The notes beneath the pieces are model-generated. The model did not search any database. It was not told where the DNA came from and saw only the letters and a program-made list of their open reading frames with translations. Below, piece after piece: positions 6,517 to 13,040 of a stretch of DNA of 17,373 nucleotides; within the stretch, counting starts at the first letter, position 1, and each line of letters begins with the position of its first letter. The stretch covers positions 1-17,373 of the forward strand of contig JASHQY010000169.1 in the NCBI GenBank assembly GCA_030038885.1, read 5' to 3'. The stretch is from Thermoplasmata archaeon. Its GTDB lineage: Archaea > Thermoplasmatota > Thermoplasmata > Lutacidiplasmatales > UBA184. The translations under genes were made by a program, and so were the position numbers.

Positions 6517-9265
6517 CGAGGGCCTCGGTGAGGATCGCGAGCGCGGCCCGAACGTCCGATCCGCAGTCGAGGCGGAGGACCCGACGGTGCTTCTGCACGA
6601 GCGCCCGGTAGTCGCCGAGCGTCTGGGCCCGGATCAGCTCGCCGAACGTGTACCCCGCCCCGGGCACCGGGAGGTCCCGGCGGGGGGTGTCGATCAGCTG
6701 GAGGAACAGCCCGGTGTTCGGGCCGCCCTTGTGGAGCTGTCCGGTCGAATGGAGGAACCTCGGCCCGTAGCCGAACGTCGTCGCGAGGCCCAGCCGCTCG
6801 AGCAGCCGCCGCCGCACGCCCTCGAGCGCGCGCGACGTCTCGGGCGTCGGCGCGAGGTAGGCCTGGACGCCGACGTAGTCGCCGGGCCGGCCGGACGCGA
6901 GCCACTCGCGCAGCGCTTGAGCGAGCTCGGGCCCGCGTCGGACCGGCACGGTCACGACGTCCGTGGGCGCCGCCCCGCCGGCCGGACCGGCCATCGCCTG
7001 GCGCGCCAGCTCCTTCGCGAGCTCGACGTCCGGCTGGTCGTACGGGTCGATCCCGACCACGCTCCCGGCCATCGCGATCGCGATCTCCCAGCGGAAGAAC
7101 TCCTCGCCGAGCGAGAGCGGGTCGGGCACGCGGACGTGGACGACCGGAAATCCGGCCGCCTCGAGGTGCGCGACGTGGGCCGCGACCGGGCCGTCGACCT
7201 GGCCGCTCTCCTGGATCTCGACGAAGAGCCGGTCGCCCGCGTAGTGCTCGACCGAGGTCCTCGGCTCGTCGACGATCGGGACGATGCCCTTCCCGATCTT
7301 GCCGGTGCTCTCCGCGACGAGCTGCTCGACCCAGGTCGGGAACGGGGCGAGGCGGCCGCCCGCGAAGAACGTGAGCTTGTCCTTCCCGTGCGTCGCGAGG
7401 ACCCCGAGGGCGGCGCCCAGCGCGAGGCCCGGGTCGTCCCGGACCGGGACCGACGGCGCGCACGCCTCGGCCATCGTCCACGCGCGCCCGAGGAGAGACC
7501 CCACGTCGATCCCGGCGACGGCCGCGGGAACGAGGCCGAAGAACGTCAGCGCGGAGTAGCGCCCGCCGACCGTCGGGAGCGCGAGAAAGACCGCCCGGAA
7601 GCCCGCGGTGCGCGCCAGCGCTTCGAGCGGGGTGCCCGGGTCGGTGATCGCGGCGAACGCGCGCCCGGGGTCGCCGCCGCTCGCGCGGACCTCCTCGGCG
7701 AAGTAGCGGTGGAACGAGAGCGGCTCGGTCGTCGTCCCGGACTTGCTCGACACGAGGAAGAGCGTGCGCGCGGGATCGATCCGCTCCCGCAGGGCCGCCA
7801 CGGCGTCCGGGTGGGTCGTGTCGAGGACCAGGAGCTCGGGATACCCCGGCCGCGGGCCGAAGACCCCGCGGAGCACGTCCGGCGCGAGGCTGGATCCCCC
7901 CATGCCGAGCACGACGACGTGGCGGATGCCGGCCGCGCGGACCTCGTCCGCGAACGCGGAGAGCCGGGCGAGCTCCTCGTGCATCAGCTCCGGGAGCCGC
8001 AGCCAGCCCATGCGGGTCGCGACGTCGCCCGCCGGCGCCGCCGGCCAGAGCGTCGGATCCTGCTTCCAGAACCGCTCGGGCACGCGAGCGGCCTGCCAGG
8101 CCGCGAGGAGCTGCGTGACGTCCGCCGCGTCCGCTCCCAGGTCCCACGACTGGGGGTCGACGCGGCCGGCGAGGAGCGCCTCCTTCTTCTCGGCGAGCGA
8201 CCGCAGGAGCGAGCCGTACGAGTCGGCGAACAGCCCGACCCCCTCGGTCTGCAACTCGGCCGTGACCTTCGCGAGGTCGATCCCGAGCGACGCGGCCCGG
8301 GCGAGCCGCTCGCGGGCGTCGGCCAGCCCCGGGGAGAGCGTGTTCCCACGCACGGTGCCGTGGTCCTCGAAGGCCGTCAGGGTCGCGGGCGGGATCGTGT
8401 CGATCGTCTCGGGTCCGACCAGTTCCTCGACGTACATCGTGTCGCGGTAGCGGGCGTTCTTCGTGCTGGTGCTCGCCCAGAGCACCCGCTGCGGCCGCAC
8501 TCCGCGCTGCGCGAGCGGGGCGAACGCCGGACCCTCGAAGAGCTCGCGGAACCGCGCGTAGACGACCCGGCAGTTCGCGATCCCGATCGTTCCCTCGAGC
8601 GACGCGGCGGCTGGGCCGCCGATCGCGGCGAGCGCGCGGTCGACCGCCGTGTCGATGCGGCTCACGAACACGGACGCGACCGACGCGACCCGCCCCGGGG
8701 CCGGAGCGCGCGCGACCCCGCGCAGATACGCCGCGGCGACGGCCGCGTACTGGTCGAGCGAGAAGAGGAGCGTGACGTTGACGTTGATCCCGTCCGCGAT
8801 CAGCTGCTCGATCGCGGGAACGCCTTCGGCCGTCCCGGGGACCTTGATGAACAGGTTCGGCCGCCCGACCTCCGCCCAGAGGCGCCGAGCCTCCGCGACC
8901 GTGCCCGGGGTGTCGTGCGCGAGCCCCGGAGCGACCTCGAGGCTGACGAATCCGTCGCGGCCCTCGGTGCGGTCGTAGACGGGCCGCAGGACGTCCGCCG
9001 CGCCGCGCACGTCCTCGACCGCGAGGCGCTCGTAGAGCTCGGCCGGGGTCAGCTCGGGATCCCGCGCGAGCAGATCCCGGAGCGCGTCATCGTAGTCGTG
9101 GCTGCCCGCGATCGCCTTCTCGAAGATCGTCGGGTTGATCGTCACCCCGGTGATCCCGTCCTGCTGGACCATGCGGGCGAGCTCCCCGCTCGTGAGCAGG
9201 CTGCGCCGGATGTAGTCGAGCCACGGCGATTGCCCCTGGGCGAGGAGGTCGGCGAGACCGGTCAT
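6509..9265 (-). CDS. Bifunctional transaldolase / glucose-6-phosphate isomerase fusion
   Basis: A 918-aa fusion. Residues about 1-365 are transaldolase: GITGVTINPTIF near 37-48, the Schiff-base Lys141 in NLFIKVPGTAEG, and WASTSTKNARY at 263-273. Residues about 420-918 are phosphoglucose isomerase: LGMGGSSLAP 453-462, SSKSGTTTEP 506-515, GGRYSALTFFGL 567-578, ESTGKIGKG 652-660 and TGQLHKGGPNTG from 841 (His845, Lys846). Both active sites look complete and there is no stop or frameshift between them. The transaldolase half makes fructose 6-phosphate and erythrose 4-phosphate; the isomerase half interconverts fructose and glucose 6-phosphates. Such fusions are known in bacteria. The start ATG overlaps the tkt stop (ATGA) and the end overlaps the HAD gene by 8 nt. 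No single established symbol is used here; tal-pgi describes it. Confidence 0.95.
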   Translation of the reverse strand: MTGLADLLAQGQSPWLDYIRRSLLTSGELARMVQQDGITGVTINPTIFEKAIAGSHDYDDALRDLLARDPELTPAELYERLAVEDVRGAADVLRPVYDRTEGRDGFVSLEVAPGLAHDTPGTVAEARRLWAEVGRPNLFIKVPGTAEGVPAIEQLIADGINVNVTLLFSLDQYAAVAAAYLRGVARAPAPGRVASVASVFVSRIDTAVDRALAAIGGPAAASLEGTIGIANCRVVYARFRELFEGPAFAPLAQRGVRPQRVLWASTSTKNARYRDTMYVEELVGPETIDTIPPATLTAFEDHGTVRGNTLSPGLADARERLARAASLGIDLAKVTAELQTEGVGLFADSYGSLLRSLAEKKEALLAGRVDPQSWDLGADAADVTQLLAAWQAARVPERFWKQDPTLWPAAPAGDVATRMGWLRLPELMHEELARLSAFADEVRAAGIRHVVVLGMGGSSLAPDVLRGVFGPRPGYPELLVLDTTHPDAVAALRERIDPARTLFLVSSKSGTTTEPLSFHRYFAEEVRASGGDPGRAFAAITDPGTPLEALARTAGFRAVFLALPTVGGRYSALTFFGLVPAAVAGIDVGSLLGRAWTMAEACAPSVPVRDDPGLALGAALGVLATHGKDKLTFFAGGRLAPFPTWVEQLVAESTGKIGKGIVPIVDEPRTSVEHYAGDRLFVEIQESGQVDGPVAAHVAHLEAAGFPVVHVRVPDPLSLGEEFFRWEIAIAMAGSVVGIDPYDQPDVELAKELARQAMAGPAGGAAPTDVVTVPVRRGPELAQALREWLASGRPGDYVGVQAYLAPTPETSRALEGVRRRLLERLGLATTFGYGPRFLHSTGQLHKGGPNTGLFLQLIDTPRRDLPVPGAGYTFGELIRAQTLGDYRALVQKHRRVLRLDCGSDVRAALAILTEALDA

Positions 9266-11277
9266 GGTCGGGACGACCCCGCCGCCCGGCCCACGACGCC
9301 CATCGCGACCTCCGTAACGTGCTCCGGGGTGAATCCGAACTCCTTCTGCAGGACCGGCCCCGGAGCCGAAGCGCCAAAGCGGTCGATGCCGATCGAGGCG
9401 CCCCGGGCTCCAACGTACCGGCTCCAGCCGAGGGTCGTCCCGGCCTCGACCGAGACCGCCGGCAGTTCCGGCGGGATCACCGACTCGCGGTAGGCCGCCG
9501 GCTGCTCGTCGAAGATCCGCCAGCTGGGCAGCGAGACGACCCGCGCGCCGACGCCGCGCTGGGCGAGCTGGGACTGGGCGTCCAGCGCGAGCGCGACCTC
9601 GGAACCGGTCGCGATCAGCACGACGGCGGCGCGCCCCACCGACGGCTCGGAGAGCACGTAGCCCCCGCGCGGCACGCCCTGGGCGATCGGGTACCGGGCG
9701 GGGTCGAGGACCCGGACCTTCTGCCGGGTCAGCACGAGGGCCGTCGGGCCCGGGCGCTCGAGCGCGACCCGCCAGGCCGCCACGGTCTCGTTCGCGTCGG
9801 CGGGACGGAACAGCGTGAGGTGCGGGATCGCCCGCAGGCTCAGCAGGTGCTCGATCGGCTGGTGCGTCGGGCCGTCCTCGCCCATGCCGATGCTGTCGTG
9901 CGTGAAGACCAGGACGAGGTGCGTCCGCTGCAGCGCCGCGAGCCGGATCGCTCCGCGCGCGTAGTCCGAGAACACGAGGAACGTGCCGCCGTACGGCAGC
10001 AGGCCCCCGTGCAGCGCGATCCCGTTCAGGGCCCCGACCATCGCGTGCTCGCGGACCCCGAAGTGGAAGTTCCGCCCGACGCCGTCGGTCGCGGAGTAGT
10101 CCGGGCTCCCCGGCAGGACGGTCTTCGTCGAGGGGGAGAGATCGGCGGCCCCTCCGAGCAGCGCCGGGACCTTCGGCGCGAGCGCCGCGAGGACCTTCTG
10201 CGATGCGTCCCGCGTCGCGAGACCGCCTTCGACCGGAGCGAACGTCGGGAGCACCGACGTCCAATCGGACGGCAGCTTCCCGGACCACTGGTCGTCGAAC
10301 TGGCGCGCGAGCGCCGGAGCGGCCACCCGGTGGGCGGCCCGGACCGCCTCCCACTCGGTCTCCCAGCGCGCGCCGCGCTCGAGGGCCAGTCGCAGGTGCG
10401 CCCGGGCCTCCTCCGGGATGCGGAACGCCGGCTCGAGCGGCCACCCGAGCTTCTCCTTGGTCGCCCGCAGGTTCGCCGGCCCGAGCGGCTCCCCGTGGGC
10501 CTCCCGGGTGTCCTGGACCGGGCTTCCGTAGCCCAGGTGGGTCCGCACGCAGATCAGCGACGGATGCGCCGGATCGGCGCGCGCCGCCCGGATCGCGGAC
10601 TCGATCTCGGCGAGGTCGTTGCCGTCCGCGACGCGCAGGACCTGCCACCCGTACGCCTCGAAGCGCCGACCCACGTCCTCGGTGAACGCCCACGAGGTCG
10701 GCCCCTCGAGCGACACGTGGTTGTCGTCGTAGAGGTAGACGAGCTTCCCGAGCCCGAGCGTCCCGGCGAGCGACGCGGCTTCCGACGAGATCCCCTCCAT
10801 GAGGTCGCCGTCGGAGACGATCTCGTAGGTGTAGTGGTCGATGAGAGGGATCCCCTCCCGGTTGAACGTCGCCGCGAGGTGACGCTCCGCGATCGCCATC
10901 CCGACTCCCATCGCGAAGCCCTGGCCGAGCGGACCGGTGGTCGCTTCGACCCCGGGCGCGAGGCCGAGCTCCGGGTGGCCGGGGGTCCGGCTCCCCCATT
11001 GGCGGAACCGCTCGAGCTCCGCGAGCGACAGGTCGTACCCCGTCAGGTGCAGCAGTGCGTAGAGCAGCGCGGACCCGTGCCCCGCGGAGAGGACGAACCG
11101 GTCCCGGTTCGGCCAGTGCGGGTCCGCCGGGTTGTGCCGGAGGAATCGGTCCCACAGCACGTAGGCCATCGGGGCCGCGCCGAGCGGAAGGCCCGGATGG
11201 CCGGACTTCGCCTTCTCGACCGAATCGACCGCGAGGAATCGGATGGTGTTGATGCAGGTCTGGTCCACATCGCTCAT
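9262..11277 (-). CDS. tkt: Transketolase, full-length single chain
   Basis: Thiamine-diphosphate enzyme that moves two-carbon units between pentose, tetrose and hexose phosphates. The 671-aa product is full length; many archaea instead split this enzyme into two genes. Active-site residues line up closely with E. coli TktA: His27 (SGHPG), His67 (GHGS), His101, the diphosphate site SDGDLMEG at 155-162 with Asn186, His261 (HGEP), and Glu410 in FGVREHAM. The ATG at 11277 is preferred over ATG 11286 because the only TATA-like box is centred about 30 bp before 11277, matching other genes here; nine nucleotides decide nothing about function. First gene of the six-gene operon; its TGA overlaps the next ATG. 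Confidence 0.96.
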   Translation of the reverse strand: MSDVDQTCINTIRFLAVDSVEKAKSGHPGLPLGAAPMAYVLWDRFLRHNPADPHWPNRDRFVLSAGHGSALLYALLHLTGYDLSLAELERFRQWGSRTPGHPELGLAPGVEATTGPLGQGFAMGVGMAIAERHLAATFNREGIPLIDHYTYEIVSDGDLMEGISSEAASLAGTLGLGKLVYLYDDNHVSLEGPTSWAFTEDVGRRFEAYGWQVLRVADGNDLAEIESAIRAARADPAHPSLICVRTHLGYGSPVQDTREAHGEPLGPANLRATKEKLGWPLEPAFRIPEEARAHLRLALERGARWETEWEAVRAAHRVAAPALARQFDDQWSGKLPSDWTSVLPTFAPVEGGLATRDASQKVLAALAPKVPALLGGAADLSPSTKTVLPGSPDYSATDGVGRNFHFGVREHAMVGALNGIALHGGLLPYGGTFLVFSDYARGAIRLAALQRTHLVLVFTHDSIGMGEDGPTHQPIEHLLSLRAIPHLTLFRPADANETVAAWRVALERPGPTALVLTRQKVRVLDPARYPIAQGVPRGGYVLSEPSVGRAAVVLIATGSEVALALDAQSQLAQRGVGARVVSLPSWRIFDEQPAAYRESVIPPELPAVSVEAGTTLGWSRYVGARGASIGIDRFGASAPGPVLQKEFGFTPEHVTEVAMGVVGRAAGSSRP

Positions 11278-11301
11278 CGTACGCATGGGAAGCCGGGACG
11301 C

Positions 11302-11310
11302 AGGAAAAGC
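11302..11310 (-). promoter_or_regulatory. TATA-like box for the pentose phosphate operon
   Basis: GCTTTTCCT on the minus strand, centred about 30 bp before the tkt ATG at 11277. It is the only A/T-rich island in the 119-bp region between tkt and the divergent DUF3224 gene that is oriented for tkt. No other promoter-like box is evident between the six operon genes, so it probably drives all of them. Confidence 0.5.
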
Positions 11311-11360
11311 TCACGGGGCCCGGACGGCGATTCCCGCCCCCACGGCGCCGCGGCGCTCGC

Positions 11361-11367
11361 CTTATAG
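11361..11367 (+). promoter_or_regulatory. TATA-like box for the DUF3224 gene
   Basis: CTTATAG is centred about 33 bp before the GTG at 11397. It stands out in a region that is otherwise nearly all G and C. A short inverted repeat, CCCTC-CGA-GAGGG (11375-11387), lies between it and the start codon near the expected transcription start and could be an operator or chance. Confidence 0.6.
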
Positions 11368-11396
11368 TTCCCCACCCTCCGAGAGGGGGGCGCGGC

Positions 11397-11849
11397 GTGG
11401 CGGCGGCGGTCGCGAACGTGGCTCGCGGGACGTTCGAAGTGAACATGCTCCCGCAGCGGCCGGACGATCCGTCGGGGACCGCCCGGCTCGGCCGCATGCT
11501 GCTGTCGAAGCGGTTCCACGGGGACCTCGACGCGCGAAGCGAGGGACAGATGCTGACCGCGATGACCGGCGTGGAGGGATCCGCCGGGTACGTTGCGCTC
11601 GAAGAGGTCATCGGAACGCTGCAGGGCCGTCGGGGGCGGTTCGTGCTGCAGCACAACGGGGTCATGAAGCGCGGCGACCCGCGTCTGAGCGTCGAGGTCG
11701 TGCCGGACTCCGGGGAGGACGAACTCACCGGTCTCGCAGGGACGATGGAGATCGTCCTCGCGGAGAACGTCCACTCCTACGAGTTCCGTTACACCCTCCC
11801 GCTCGCGCCGGCGCCGCCGCGGCCGGAGTTCCGCCCGTCCCCGGCGTAG
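11397..11849 (+). CDS. DUF3224 domain-containing protein
   Basis: A 150-aa protein matching the DUF3224 pattern from memory: GTFEVNMLPQ near the N-terminus, RLGRMLLSKRFHGDLDARSEGQML, GSAGYVALEEVIGTLQGRRG, FVLQHNGVMKRG, and a final HSYEFRYTL strand. The family is predicted to form a small beta-barrel, and its molecular role is not established. No signal peptide or membrane segment is visible, so it is probably cytoplasmic. The GTG start is supported by the TATA-like box 33 bp upstream; the first internal ATG would remove the conserved GTFEV strand. It is divergent from the pentose phosphate operon and convergent with the next gene, with only 31 bp between the two ends. Confidence 0.85.
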   Translation: MAAAVANVARGTFEVNMLPQRPDDPSGTARLGRMLLSKRFHGDLDARSEGQMLTAMTGVEGSAGYVALEEVIGTLQGRRGRFVLQHNGVMKRGDPRLSVEVVPDSGEDELTGLAGTMEIVLAENVHSYEFRYTLPLAPAPPRPEFRPSPA

Positions 11850-11880
11850 CGGCGCAGGGGATCGACCGATCGGGGCACGG

Positions 11881-12600
11881 TCACGCCGCCCGTGGGCCGT
11901 CCCCCGCGGGGTCCGCACCGAGCCGTCGGACGGCGTCGAGGTACGCGCCGGCGATCAGCGCGAACGCGACGAAGAGCGGGGAGATCGTCGCGATGAACGG
12001 AGCCAGCGCGCGGAAGAGCGCGGGCCAGCTCGTGAAGAAATCGATGAACAGCCCTACGATCGCCTGGCCGAGGACGAGTCCGGCCACGACCGAGACGCCG
12101 AGCGACCACAGGAACGCGGCCCATCCGAGCCCCCGGGCGACCGGGCCCTGGACGAACGCGACCCGGCGTTGCAGCGAGAGGAAGAACGACCCGACCGCCA
12201 GCACGAGGAGGCCTCCGACGACCCACGCGAGCGCGGGCGGAGAGTCGCCGGCGCCCACGTCGTGGCGGGCGAAGTTCCACAGTGCGGTGGCGACGATCCC
12301 GGCCGCGAGGATCCCGACCGGCTCCCCGGGGGAGGGGGATCCCGGCCCTCGGGCCGGTTTCGGGCGGAGCCGGCTCCACTCGTGGAGCCCCCGCCAGAAG
12401 AAGTAGAATCCGAGGATCGCCGCGGCCAGGCCGGCATAGTACCCGACCGGAGACGACCCGACCGGACCGACGGTCGTCTCGAGCTGGTAGACCTCCGAGC
12501 CGGCCTCGAGGAGGAACCCGATCTCCAGGGCCACGATCGCGTGCCGCAGGGAGACGGTCGCCGGGACGAGCGCCCTCCGCCAGAGCGACTTTCCGGTCAC
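11881..12600 (-). CDS. Polytopic membrane protein of unknown function
   Basis: A 239-aa protein with about six hydrophobic segments (near 17-35, 50-70, 94-112, 122-143, 155-182 and 198-222) and short charged loops. I do not recognise a family, and no catalytic motif is apparent. The start used is GTG at 12598-12600; it overlaps the stop of a possible short upstream ORF as GTGA. No TATA-like box lies at the usual distance; the nearest is about 320 bp upstream at 12916-12922, so the gene either has a long leader or is coupled to the upstream ORF. The start could also be a little further downstream, since no internal evidence fixes it. Convergent with the DUF3224 gene. Confidence 0.7.
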   Translation of the reverse strand: MTGKSLWRRALVPATVSLRHAIVALEIGFLLEAGSEVYQLETTVGPVGSSPVGYYAGLAAAILGFYFFWRGLHEWSRLRPKPARGPGSPSPGEPVGILAAGIVATALWNFARHDVGAGDSPPALAWVVGGLLVLAVGSFFLSLQRRVAFVQGPVARGLGWAAFLWSLGVSVVAGLVLGQAIVGLFIDFFTSWPALFRALAPFIATISPLFVAFALIAGAYLDAVRRLGADPAGDGPRAA

Positions 12601-12860
12601 GGACCGTCCGAGGAGATCTTGCCGAGGAACGAACCTCCGCCCCGCACCTCACTCCGGAACGGCGGTGGCGTCACCGGCGCGACGCAGGTCGCTGCGGCAT
12701 CGCAGGGCCGGCGCTCGTCCGCCGGCACCCCACGCCCCGTTCGCGAGTCTCTTGCGGTTGGCCCGGTCGCCTCCACCGAGGCGCCGGAGCGGTCCCGCGT
12801 CGGTGGCGGCGATCCGTGGGAAGGATCGACCGGCCGATCCGAGCAGTCCGAATCCGTCAT
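12597..12860 (-). CDS. Possible short coupled ORF upstream of membrane protein (doubtful)
   Basis: An 87-codon ORF beginning with ATG 12860 and ending in a TGA that overlaps the GTG of the membrane protein gene (GTGA). Its own ATG overlaps the TGA of a 12-codon ORF starting at ATG 12895, which sits about 24 bp after a TATA-like CTTTACG. The composition is rich in Pro, Arg, Asp, Ser and Gly with no hydrophobic core and no known motif, which is what chance frames in GC-rich DNA look like. I list it only because of the start-stop overlaps and promoter position. It may instead be a long leader. Confidence 0.2.
   Translation of the reverse strand: MTDSDCSDRPVDPSHGSPPPTRDRSGASVEATGPTARDSRTGRGVPADERRPCDAAATCVAPVTPPPFRSEVRGGGSFLGKISSDGP
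12823..12840. repeat. Imperfect 18-bp palindrome
   Basis: GGATCG-ACCGGC-CGATCC: six-base arms around an inner CCGG, symmetric except for one base pair. It lies about 80 bp downstream of the TATA-like box on the minus strand, inside the possible leader or short ORF. It could be a protein-binding site or an RNA hairpin; given the GC content, chance is also possible. Confidence 0.35.
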
Positions 12861-12915
12861 GCCTTCCGGCCTCGCGGATCCGCGGCCGCCCGCATGCGAT
12901 GCGCAGGGTCCGTCA

Positions 12916-12922
12916 CGTAAAG
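12916..12922 (-). promoter_or_regulatory. TATA-like box upstream of the membrane protein region
   Basis: CTTTACG on the minus strand in GC-rich DNA. A start of transcription about 26 bp later would fall at the ATG at 12895, which opens a 12-codon ORF, or would produce a leader of about 290 nt for the membrane protein gene. Weaker than the other boxes listed. Confidence 0.35.
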
Positions 12923-13040
12923 ACGTTCCCGACCGCCGGTCGACCGCAGCGTGCCCGCGGATTCGCCAAGCCGCGCCGTGCGGAACGGCCCAGGAACCCC
13001 CCGGGTCGCCGGAGCTCGGGAGTGCGTCCCGGTCGCCTCC

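Larger units (their letters stand above)
12601..13040. other. 440-bp intergenic stretch
   Basis: Lies between the FAD oxidoreductase stop and the membrane protein start. It holds a TATA-like box (12916-12922, minus strand), the doubtful 87-codon ORF, and an 18-bp imperfect palindrome (12823-12840). No tRNA, hairpin-plus-T-run terminator or convincing conserved protein was seen on either strand. Confidence 0.6.

Noticed and set aside
6587..9493. A very long open frame (968 codons) on the plus strand opposite the transaldolase-isomerase and transketolase genes
   Set aside because: Its translation is a highly charged Arg/Glu/Asp/Gly-rich string with no domain, as expected for the antisense frame of a GC-rich gene; the minus strand encodes full enzymes with intact active sites.
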